Assembly: GCA_024681875.1 (NCBI GenBank)
Contig: JAILAA010000165.1
Span: forward strand, 1 to 15,749
Reading direction: 5' to 3'
DNA length: 15,749 bases
Source: Prevotella sp.
GTDB taxonomy: Bacteria > Bacteroidota > Bacteroidia > Bacteroidales > Bacteroidaceae
Shown here: positions 1-5,171 of the stretch, piece by piece
Layout: each line of letters opens with the position of its first letter
Position numbering within the stretch: the first letter of the stretch is position 1
The notes under the pieces: generated by a model
Seen by the model: only the letters and a program-made list of their open reading frames with translations
What the model was told of the DNA's origin: nothing
The model's database searches: none
Position numbers and translations under genes: made by a program

Positions 1-884
1 AGGCACACCTGATACTCTAATGCTGACATCGGGTGGAGGGTGCGCAGGGAGCTGCAGAATCCCGGATAGACCTTCTTTGTCTGTGCCTCTATGTCGTTCC
101 ATTCTTCTTCCTTCAACAGCTGGCCGGTGGCCACACGCCGCTGCAGGGCGTCATACTCGTCGGAAGCAAAGAAGCGGTCTTCCTCGGCCATCATCGCCAG
201 CCTGACGGACTGTGGCCGCTCGTCATGTTCATCCTTAATCTGCTGTAATTGCAGCAGGAGGCGCTGTTTCGCCCTGTGGCTGCCAACTGCTATCAGGGTG
301 ATGGTCAACACCAAAATGACAAAGGCAATGACGGCATACTCCAGCCAGTGGATGACGCTGGCCTGCTCGCGCTCCTTGGCCGACAGCACATAGCGGTTAT
401 CCCCGCCGACGTGTTTGTCTTTCAGGTCGTCAGCGAAGATGCTGCGAATCTCGTCGCCCCATTCCTGATAGATGTCATCAGTGCGAACGTAGGTGAACAA
501 TGTACCTTGCCTTTGGATAACGATGGTAGAGTCGCTGCTGACGGTGAGCGGACGCGGGTTGTTACCCTCTAAGTATAGTAGCTCGCCGCCGCCCTTGTCG
601 ATGAGCGTGATGGTGCATCTCGAAGCGGGCACGACGACCAGCCCCGACGGAGTGGCCGCCAGCCGGCACTCATAGAGCATGCTGTCGCGGTCATATATGT
701 TGCAGTACGTACCGTCGCCCTCCAACGAGAAGTCGTCCTCGCTGCCCATGGGATATTTCACATGGCGCAACGTCCATGCGCCTTCAAGGATGTACGTCCT
801 TTCCTTCTCCGTTGACTGGGCACATCCAACCAGCATCAGCATAGCTGACCATATCATCAGCAATTGTTTCTTTCTTCGCGTCAT
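1..884 (-). CDS. Putative membrane-anchored lipoprotein regulator, 3' end cut off by window edge
   Basis: An open frame of 294 codons starts at ATG 884-882 and runs off the left edge without a stop. The first 21 residues form a lipoprotein signal: a basic start (MTRRKK), a hydrophobic stretch and the lipobox LVGC with Cys21. Residues about 25-175 are a probable periplasmic beta-rich region. Residues about 181-202 (YAVIAFVILVLTITLIAV) form one transmembrane helix, followed by a charged, probably helical segment. The last visible residues, ALEYQVC, match my recollection of the start of a LuxR/sigma-region-4-like HTH domain seen at the C-terminus of membrane-bound Bacteroidetes regulators. The regulator role is inference, because the HTH itself is outside the window. 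The start is supported by the signal peptide. It lies only about 7 bases from a good promoter box, so the mRNA may be nearly leaderless. Confidence is high for the gene and moderate for the role. Confidence 0.75.
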   Translation of the reverse strand, partial: MTRRKKQLLMIWSAMLMLVGCAQSTEKERTYILEGAWTLRHVKYPMGSEDDFSLEGDGTYCNIYDRDSMLYECRLAATPSGLVVVPASRCTITLIDKGGGELLYLEGNNPRPLTVSSDSTIVIQRQGTLFTYVRTDDIYQEWGDEIRSIFADDLKDKHVGGDNRYVLSAKEREQASVIHWLEYAVIAFVILVLTITLIAVGSHRAKQRLLLQLQQIKDEHDERPQSVRLAMMAEEDRFFASDEYDALQRRVATGQLLKEEEWNDIEAQTKKVYPGFCSSLRTLHPMSALEYQVC

Positions 885-890
885 AGCTGG

Positions 891-921
891 CAAAGGTAGC
901 AATTCATCCGCAAAAAAACAA
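891..921 (-). promoter_or_regulatory. Bacteroidetes-type promoter of the lipoprotein regulator
   Basis: On the minus strand the box TACCTTTG (plus 891-898) fits the TAnnTTTG -7 consensus of Bacteroidetes. A TTG (plus 919-921) lies 20 bases upstream, at the usual -33 spacing. The predicted transcription start falls about 3 bases before the ATG at 884. Confidence 0.6.
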
Positions 922-930
922 GAAAAAAGT

Positions 931-948
931 GTTTGCAATTTGTTTGCA
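931..948. promoter_or_regulatory. Two GTTTGCA direct repeats, possible operator
   Basis: GTTTGCA occurs at 931-937 and 942-948, an 11-base step close to one helical turn, just upstream of the -33 element of the minus-strand promoter. The position suits an activator site. The site is short and could be chance. Confidence 0.25.
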
Positions 949-1009
949 TCAGCCTAATTCTGCTAATGCGGCAAATTTCTTGGCAAAGAAAAGCTCTATG
1001 TCGTCTTGA

Positions 1010-1132
1010 TCACTTCCAAACCCTACATTGCTCCGTAACTATATAAACGGGTTCAAAAAGCCTTCTAAAGAGCGTGAGCAGGAGATTCTTGACCATCTTC
1101 ATAAATTAGGCGAAGAGTTGGCTGCGGCATAA
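1010..1132 (+). pseudogene. Remnant of a small HTH-type protein (C-terminal part only)
   Basis: A 40-codon open stretch after an in-frame TGA (1007-1009) ends at TAA 1130-1132. It has no usable start codon but reads like a protein end: LLRNYINGFKKPSKEREQ followed by a leucine-patterned helix and GEELAAA. The pattern of a Y-x-N-G-x-x-K-P-S turn followed by an amphipathic helix resembles the end of small HTH/antitoxin-like proteins of Bacteroidetes. The frame upstream is broken, and nearby frames also carry short protein-like pieces (ANAANFLAKK at about 962-991). I read this as a decayed gene with frameshifts and stops. The family is not certain. It fills most of the 310-base gap between the regulator and the mmd operon. 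Confidence 0.35.
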
Positions 1133-1174
1133 AAAAAGGCCGTGCAGTTCCTTGAAGGAGCTGACCACGGCCTT
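1131..1174 (-). terminator. Rho-independent terminator of the mmd operon
   Basis: A 9-bp stem, AAGGCCGTG (1136-1144) with CACGGCCTT (1166-1174), is extended by an inner stem CAGTTCC/GGAGCTG around a 5-base loop. On the minus strand it is followed by seven T (1137-1131). It lies 20 bases after the mmdC stop. Confidence 0.9.
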
Positions 1175-1194
1175 AGCTGGGGGAAAGCGGGAGC

Positions 1195-1629
1195 TTATTC
1201 GATGACCACGAGGGCGTCGTCTTCCATGACGCTCTCGCCAATCTTCACGCAGACGGCGGTGACCTTGCCAGCCTTCTCAGCTTGCAGGGCGTTGGCCATC
1301 TTCATGGCCTCGAGCACGATGACGGTGTCGCCAACCTGCACCTCGTCGCCCACGGCAACCTTGATGTCGGTGATGACGCCAGGCAGCGGGGCCTTGATGG
1401 CGTTGTTCTTGTTGACGGCAGCCTTGTCGGCGACGGGAGCTCCGTCGCTTGCACTCTCAGCAGCTGCGGGTTTACCCAGCACGGGCTTCTTCTTCTCGGG
1501 CTCGGCGGGTTTCTCCATTTCCACCTTGTATTCTTCACCGTTGACGGTGACGGTCACGTTGCAGTCCTCGATGTCGCCGATGGCTACCTCGTACTTCGTG
1601 CCGTTGATGGTATACTTGTATTCTTTCAT
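1195..1629 (-). CDS. mmdC: Biotin carboxyl carrier subunit of methylmalonyl-CoA decarboxylase / acyl-CoA carboxylase
   Basis: This 144-residue biotin/lipoyl-attachment protein would carry CO2 on biotin between the carboxyltransferase MmdA and its partner subunit. Residues 1-40 form a short beta-rich N-terminal region. Residues about 41-75 are a Pro/Ala/Lys linker, and about 76-144 are the biotinyl domain. The attachment motif is EAMKM with the biotinylated lysine at K110, and the usual PLPGVI and VGDEV turns lie before it. I place the start at ATG 1629 (MKEYKYTING). A longer frame opens at 1680, but it overlaps the upstream small gene and adds unrelated residues. The gene is the last of the operon, 11 bases after the small subunit, and a strong terminator follows. 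The same fold occurs in oxaloacetate, glutaconyl-CoA and methylmalonyl-CoA decarboxylases. The substrate is inferred from the linked epimerase. Confidence 0.9.
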   Translation of the reverse strand: MKEYKYTINGTKYEVAIGDIEDCNVTVTVNGEEYKVEMEKPAEPEKKKPVLGKPAAAESASDGAPVADKAAVNKNNAIKAPLPGVITDIKVAVGDEVQVGDTVIVLEAMKMANALQAEKAGKVTAVCVKIGESVMEDDALVVIE

Positions 1630-1640
1630 GTTCTCGTGAT

Positions 1641-1793
1641 TTAAGGGTGTGCTGTCATGGTCTGGGCATAGCCGTTCCATTGTGTGGGATGCTCCTTGAT
1701 GGTGATGAACCCGGGCTCCACATCATGGACGTTGTTGCCGAAGTGCTCGTGCAGGGCAAGGGCAATGGCAGCGTAGACTTCGTTATTTTTCAT
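1641..1793 (-). CDS. Small 50-residue subunit-like protein between mmdA and mmdC
   Basis: ATG 1793 to TAA 1641 gives 50 residues (MKNNEVYAAIALALHEHF at the start). It lies 6 bases after the mmdA stop and 11 bases before the mmdC start, so translation is probably coupled. A YAAIALAL helix is followed by VHDVEPGFITIK and a Trp-containing end. From memory, this AAIAxAL...HDxExxxITIK pattern occurs at the C-terminus of OadG/delta-type subunits of sodium-pumping decarboxylases, which also have an N-terminal membrane helix. Here there is no membrane segment, so the protein would be a soluble version of that C-terminal part. It probably helps assemble the carboxyltransferase with the biotin carrier. 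The coding call is firm because of its tight fit in the operon; the role is inferred. Confidence 0.8.
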   Translation of the reverse strand: MKNNEVYAAIALALHEHFGNNVHDVEPGFITIKEHPTQWNGYAQTMTAHP

Positions 1794-1799
1794 AGTCTT

Positions 1800-3365
1800 T
1801 TACATTGGGATATTACCATGCTTCTTGGCAGGCAGGGCGTCGCGCTTGGTGGCGAGCTGAGCCAGACCGCGGCAGATGCGGAAGCGGGTGTTGCGCGGCT
1901 CGATGACGTCGTCGATGTAGCCGTACTTGGCAGCCTGATAAGGATTGGCGAAGAGCTCGTTATACTCGTCCTCCTTCTCGGCGATGAAGGCTTTCACGTC
2001 CTCGCCGGCCTCCTTCTTGGCCTTGGCTTCCTTAGCGTAGAGCACGGCAGCGGCACCGCTGGCACCCATCACGGCAATCTCGGCTGAGGGCCATGCGTAG
2101 TTGAGGTCGGTGTGCAGCTGCTTGGAGCCCATCACGATGTGCGAGCCACCATAGGACTTACGCAGGGTGACGGTGATCTTGGGCACAGTAGCTTCGCCGT
2201 AGGCGTAGAGCAGCTGGGCGCCGTGCAGGATGACGGCATTGTACTCCTGGCCTGTGCCGGGCAGGAATCCTGGCACGTCGACGAGCGAGACGATGGGGAT
2301 GTTGAAGGCGTCGCAGAAACGTACGAAGCGGGCACCCTTGCGGCTTGCGTTCACGTCGAGCACACCGGCATAGCATGAGGGCTGGTTGGCCACGATGCCA
2401 ACGCTCTGACCGTTGAAGCGGGCAAAACCTACGATGATGTTCTTGGCAAACTTAGGCTGCACCTCGAAGAACTCGCCGTTGTCTACAACAGCACCGATGA
2501 CCTTGTACATGTCGTAAGCCTCGTTGGGGTTCTCGGGGATAATCTCGTTCAGGCTGTCCTCCATGCGGTTGATGGGGTCGTCGCACTTGATGCGAGGTGC
2601 AATCTCCATGTTGTTGGAGGGAATATAAGAGAGCAGCGTCTTCAACATTTGGATGCCCTCCTCCTCGGTCTTAGCCGTGAAGTGGGTCACACCGCTCTTC
2701 GTAGCGTGCACGCTGGCGCCGCCGAGGTGTTCCTGGTCGATATCCTCGCCAGTGACGGTCTTCACCACCTTCGGTCCTGTAAGGAACATATAGCTCGTGC
2801 CTTCCATCATCAGCGTGAAGTCGGTCAGGGCAGGGCTGTAGACTGCACCGCCGGCGCAGGGGCCGAAGATACCGCTGATCTGCGGGATGACACCCGATGC
2901 GAGGATGTTGCGCTCGAAGATCTCTGCGTAGCCGGCCAGGGCGTTGATGCCCTCCTGAATACGTGCGCCGCCCGAGTCGTTGATGCCGATGACGGGAGCG
3001 CCCATCTTCATGGCCATATCCATTACCTTGCAGATCTTCTGGCTCATGGTCTCAGAGAGCGAGCCGGCATGCACGGTGAAGTCCTGTGCAAAAACGAAGA
3101 CCAAGCGGCCGTCGATGGTGCCTGAACCAGCCACCACGCCGTCGCCAGGGAATTGCTTCTTCTCCATGCCGAAGTTGTGGCAGCGGTGCTCCTTGAACAT
3201 GTCGTATTCTTCGAAAGAGCCTTCGTCGAGCAGCATGTCGATGCGCTCGCGGGCCGTGTACTTGCCGCGCTCGTGCTGCTTCTGAATGGCTTTCTCACCG
3301 CCGCCCAAACGGGCCTTCTCGCGGTTTTCAATCAGTTTCTTAATTTTCTCTAATTGTGTTGACAT
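1800..3365 (-). CDS. mmdA: Methylmalonyl-CoA decarboxylase / acyl-CoA carboxylase carboxyltransferase subunit
   Basis: This 521-residue protein has the usual length and layout of the carboxyltransferase that moves the carboxyl group between an acyl-CoA and biotin. In methylmalonyl-CoA decarboxylase it yields propionyl-CoA. The N-terminal crotonase-like lobe (about 1-260) has DSGGARIQEG (130-139) and GPCAGGAVYSPAL (168-180), the CoA and oxyanion-hole segments. The C-terminal lobe (about 270-510) has the VDVPGFLPGTGQE segment and the YGGSHIVMGSK region. The start MSTQLEKIKKL is typical. It is preceded by an AT-rich stretch (3366-3405) with no visible -7 box, so it is likely transcribed from the mce promoter through the four-helix-bundle insert. 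Propionyl-CoA carboxylase beta subunit is the main alternative; the family is certain, the direction of reaction is not. Confidence 0.93.
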   Translation of the reverse strand: MSTQLEKIKKLIENREKARLGGGEKAIQKQHERGKYTARERIDMLLDEGSFEEYDMFKEHRCHNFGMEKKQFPGDGVVAGSGTIDGRLVFVFAQDFTVHAGSLSETMSQKICKVMDMAMKMGAPVIGINDSGGARIQEGINALAGYAEIFERNILASGVIPQISGIFGPCAGGAVYSPALTDFTLMMEGTSYMFLTGPKVVKTVTGEDIDQEHLGGASVHATKSGVTHFTAKTEEEGIQMLKTLLSYIPSNNMEIAPRIKCDDPINRMEDSLNEIIPENPNEAYDMYKVIGAVVDNGEFFEVQPKFAKNIIVGFARFNGQSVGIVANQPSCYAGVLDVNASRKGARFVRFCDAFNIPIVSLVDVPGFLPGTGQEYNAVILHGAQLLYAYGEATVPKITVTLRKSYGGSHIVMGSKQLHTDLNYAWPSAEIAVMGASGAAAVLYAKEAKAKKEAGEDVKAFIAEKEDEYNELFANPYQAAKYGYIDDVIEPRNTRFRICRGLAQLATKRDALPAKKHGNIPM

Positions 3366-3405
3366 CTTGTATTTACTATTAAATAATTTTAGGATTACAT
3401 ATTTA

Positions 3406-3439
3406 ATTTTCGATTTACGGATTTTCGATTTTCGATTGA
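3406..3439 (+). repeat. Left arm of 34-bp inverted repeat (heptamer array)
   Basis: The arm is made of near-heptamer units: ATTTTCG, ATTTACG, a single G, ATTTTCG, ATTTTCG, ATTGA. It is the inverse of 3829-3862 with 32 of 34 positions matching, and it abuts the stop codon of the four-helix-bundle gene at 3440. Confidence 0.92.
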
Positions 3440-3817
3440 TTACTTTGATGGTAATGGAAATTCACCTATTTTACGCTTCATCGTAAGGATTGAACTGGCA
3501 ATGATCTTCTGGAGTTCCTGACTCTCTTCATAGAGAGGCTCAACTCGCGAACGAGGCAGCTCCTCCGTGTCCATAATCAACTCTAACCACTGTCCTGTCT
3601 CATCAAGCTCCTCTTCAACCATTTTGAGTTTATTCAAGAAATCTTTCTCTGACTTTCCAAGACAAGCAGCTCGATAATTTGCGTATGGAGAAGTACCAGA
3701 ACGAACAATCTGTTTGGCAATGGCAATAGAAGAAATTGTGTTTGGCATTGAGTCAACCATTCTCACAATTCTGTTGGAAAAAGAACGGAATCTCTGCTTG
3801 AGTTCTAATTCTGTCAT
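3440..3817 (-). CDS. Four-helix-bundle protein, 23S rRNA intervening-sequence (S23/IVP) family
   Basis: This 125-residue, all-helical protein carries family features: KQIVRSGTSPYANYRAA (35-51), and KLKMVEEELDETGQWLEL (63-80) with the conserved Glu/Trp pattern. The molecular function of the family is not established. Members are encoded in intervening sequences of bacterial 23S rRNA genes and elsewhere, and the fold is shared with the Avd protein of diversity-generating retroelements. I chose ATG 3817 (MTELELKQRF) as the start. A longer frame begins with TTG at 3832, inside the inverted-repeat arm. The stop codon abuts the other arm. The gene is AT-rich compared with its neighbours, lies between mce and mmdA in the same direction, and is unrelated to methylmalonyl-CoA metabolism. 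It therefore looks like a passenger of an inserted unit. Confidence 0.88.
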   Translation of the reverse strand: MTELELKQRFRSFSNRIVRMVDSMPNTISSIAIAKQIVRSGTSPYANYRAACLGKSEKDFLNKLKMVEEELDETGQWLELIMDTEELPRSRVEPLYEESQELQKIIASSILTMKRKIGEFPLPSK

Positions 3818-3828
3818 TGCCAGAGTAT

Positions 3829-3862
3829 TCAATCGAAAATTGAAAATCTGTAAATCGAAAAT
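3829..3862 (-). repeat. Right arm of 34-bp inverted repeat (heptamer array)
   Basis: This is the inverse of 3406-3439 with two mismatches. In the plus-strand transcript both mismatches would be G-U pairs; in the minus-strand (operon) transcript they would be C/A mismatches. It lies 11 bases upstream of the ATG of the four-helix-bundle gene and one base from the mce stop. Confidence 0.92.
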
Positions 3863-3863
3863 C

Positions 3864-4274
3864 TTACTCGGGGTGTTCGCAGAGTTCGGTTAAGATTCCG
3901 CAGGTGTTCTTCGGGTGCAGGAAGGCGATGTTCAGACCCTCGGCGCCCTTGCGAGGCTGCTGGTCGATGAGGCGGACACCCTTCTCGCTGACCTCAGCCA
4001 GTGCGTTGGCCACACCATCCTCTACGCAGAAAGCCACGTGGTGCACGCCCTTGTTGCCTTTGTCTAGCCACTTCTGGATGGTGCTCTCAGGGCTTGTGGG
4101 CTCCAGAAGCTCCAGCTTCACCTCGCCGCAGCGCAGAAAGGCGGTCTTCACTTTCTGGTCTTCAACTACTTCTGTTGCATAACACTCCAAGCCCAGCACG
4201 TTGGTGAAATAAGGCAGGCTCTCTTCAATGCTCTGGACGGCAATGCCCAGATGCTCAATGTGCGAAATTTTCAT
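3864..4274 (-). CDS. mce: Methylmalonyl-CoA epimerase
   Basis: This 136-residue, two-module VOC (glyoxalase-fold) protein interconverts (2R)- and (2S)-methylmalonyl-CoA. That step links the B12-dependent mutase to the decarboxylase in the succinate-to-propionate route. Visible metal-ligand candidates are H8 (IEHLGIAV), E55 (KLELLEP), H78/H79 (GVHHVAF) and E130 (ILTELCE), placed as expected for the family. Length and the ending NTCGILTELCEHP are typical. It is the first gene of the operon and has a clear promoter 34 bases upstream. The pairing with mmdA and mmdC supports methylmalonyl-CoA as the substrate. The mutase itself is not in the window. Confidence 0.93.
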   Translation of the reverse strand: MKISHIEHLGIAVQSIEESLPYFTNVLGLECYATEVVEDQKVKTAFLRCGEVKLELLEPTSPESTIQKWLDKGNKGVHHVAFCVEDGVANALAEVSEKGVRLIDQQPRKGAEGLNIAFLHPKNTCGILTELCEHPE

Positions 4275-4307
4275 AATGTATTTTAAAGTTTAAGCTTAAA
4301 AGTGCTG

Positions 4308-4315
4308 CAAAGGTA
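4308..4315 (-). promoter_or_regulatory. Promoter (-7 box) of the mce-mmd operon
   Basis: TACCTTTG on the minus strand fits TAnnTTTG. It lies 33 bases upstream of the mce ATG. A T-rich stretch stands at the -33 distance but there is no perfect TTTG. Confidence 0.65.
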
Positions 4316-4360
4316 CAAAAGATATGTGAAAACACATTCTTTTTTGGCTTAATTATTTAT

Positions 4361-4397
4361 AAAAAAAAGATTGTAAGGCTGGGGAGCCTACAATCTT
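4361..4397 (-). terminator. Rho-independent terminator of the J-domain gene
   Basis: AAGATTGTA plus GGCT (4367-4380, one bulged A) pairs with AGCC plus TACAATCTT (4384-4397) around a short G-rich loop. On the minus strand a run of eight T follows. The stem overlaps the stop codon of the J-domain gene and isolates it from the mce operon. Confidence 0.92.
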
Positions 4398-5067
4398 ATC
4401 CGCATTGCTGCATTTGTCGCAACAGTTCCTGCTGGCGCAGAGAGAGGTTGGAGGGCAGGGTGACATTGTAAGTCAGAATGAGGTCGGTGCCATTCTGTCC
4501 TTTACCACGCAGACGTGCTTTTTGTCCAGGTTGTGTGCCCGCCTTCACTTTCAACTTCAGCTTCTGCCCATCGCTCAGTCCTACCATCACATCGCCACCC
4601 AACAAGGCGGTATACATGTCGATATTGATTGTGGCCTGCGTATCGCGAGGCTGTGCTTGCTGGTGCCCAAAGCCGCCAAAATTGCTGCTGAAGTGCGATG
4701 ATGCGCCACGTCCTCCAAACAGGTTTTCGAAGAAAGAGCTGAAGCCGCTGCCCCCCTGGAAACTGCTGAAGTCGAAGCCTTCGAAGGGCGAGCCGCCGCC
4801 TGAGCTGCGGAATCCTCCCCCACCCTGTCCATACTGCCCGGCCTCGCGCCATTGCTCGCCATACTGGTCGTACTTGCGGCGCTTTTCAGGGTCGCCAATG
4901 ACATCATAGGCCTCGTTCAGGGCCTGAAACTTTGCCTTTGCCTTCGGGTCGTCAGGGTGCAGGTCGGGATGGAATTGCTTGGCGCGCTTGATATACGCCT
5001 TTTTCACATCTTTCTGCGCTATGTCCTTGGGAACACCCAAGATTTTGTAATAATCGATAAATGCCAT
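4396..5067 (-). CDS. Short type-II J-domain co-chaperone (DnaJ/CbpA-like)
   Basis: This 223-residue cytosolic co-chaperone would stimulate the ATPase of a DnaK-type Hsp70. Residues 1-70 are a J-domain with HPD at 33-35. Residues about 75-145 are Gly/Phe/Ser-rich. The remainder is a substrate-binding beta-sandwich with a repeat-start pattern (QATINIDMYTALLGGDVMV) and the KAGTQPGQKARLRGKG segment. There is no CxxCxGxG zinc finger, so it is type II. It is much shorter than CbpA (about 300) or DnaJ (about 370) and appears to hold only one C-terminal domain. An AGGAGA sequence upstream is a rare Shine-Dalgarno-like site here. It is monocistronic: a terminator overlaps its stop and no CbpM partner follows. 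Confidence 0.88.
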   Translation of the reverse strand: MAFIDYYKILGVPKDIAQKDVKKAYIKRAKQFHPDLHPDDPKAKAKFQALNEAYDVIGDPEKRRKYDQYGEQWREAGQYGQGGGGFRSSGGGSPFEGFDFSSFQGGSGFSSFFENLFGGRGASSHFSSNFGGFGHQQAQPRDTQATINIDMYTALLGGDVMVGLSDGQKLKLKVKAGTQPGQKARLRGKGQNGTDLILTYNVTLPSNLSLRQQELLRQMQQCG

Positions 5068-5074
5068 AACATTG

Positions 5075-5080
5075 TCTCCT
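5075..5080 (-). promoter_or_regulatory. Shine-Dalgarno-like site of the J-domain gene
   Basis: AGGAGA on the minus strand ends 7 bases before the ATG at 5067. Most other genes here lack such a site, so it supports this start. Confidence 0.5.
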
Positions 5081-5142
5081 TTCTTTTTTTCAACAAGGCA
5101 GCAATTTCCGTGCCGAAATGACGTAAAAAGGAAAATAATTCG

Positions 5143-5150
5143 TACCTTTG
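5143..5150 (+). promoter_or_regulatory. Promoter (-7 box) of metH
   Basis: TACCTTTG fits TAnnTTTG, 21 bases before the metH ATG at 5172. The leader would be about 17 bases, too short for a cobalamin or SAM riboswitch, and the whole divergent intergenic region is only 104 bases. Confidence 0.7.
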
Positions 5151-5171
5151 CAGCTCAAAAGCTAAACAACC

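Larger units (their letters stand above)
3406..3862 (-). mobile_element. Putative insertion: four-helix-bundle gene inside a 34-bp inverted repeat
   Basis: The unit of about 457 bp consists of one gene bounded by inverted heptamer arrays. The right arm ends one base before the mce stop codon (3864) and the left arm lies 40 bases before the mmdA start, so the unit fills the gap between two genes of one pathway. The gene inside is visibly more AT-rich than mce and mmdA. The four-helix-bundle S23 family is known from intervening sequences of 23S rRNA genes, which also have inverted ends that form a stem. No clear target duplication is seen. Mobility is inferred from structure and composition. 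Confidence 0.6.

Noticed and set aside
20..572. Several plus-strand frames at the left edge
   Set aside because: They lie opposite the continuous 294-codon regulator frame, which has a signal peptide and membrane helix.
1142..2087. Plus-strand frames opposite mmdC and mmdA
   Set aside because: They are low-complexity shadows of the biotin carrier and carboxyltransferase, both of which are unambiguous.
3366..3405. Separate promoter for mmdA
   Set aside because: The stretch is AT-rich but has no TAnnTTTG box on the minus strand.
5068..5171. Cobalamin or SAM riboswitch before metH
   Set aside because: The promoter leaves a leader of only about 17 bases, too short for either riboswitch.
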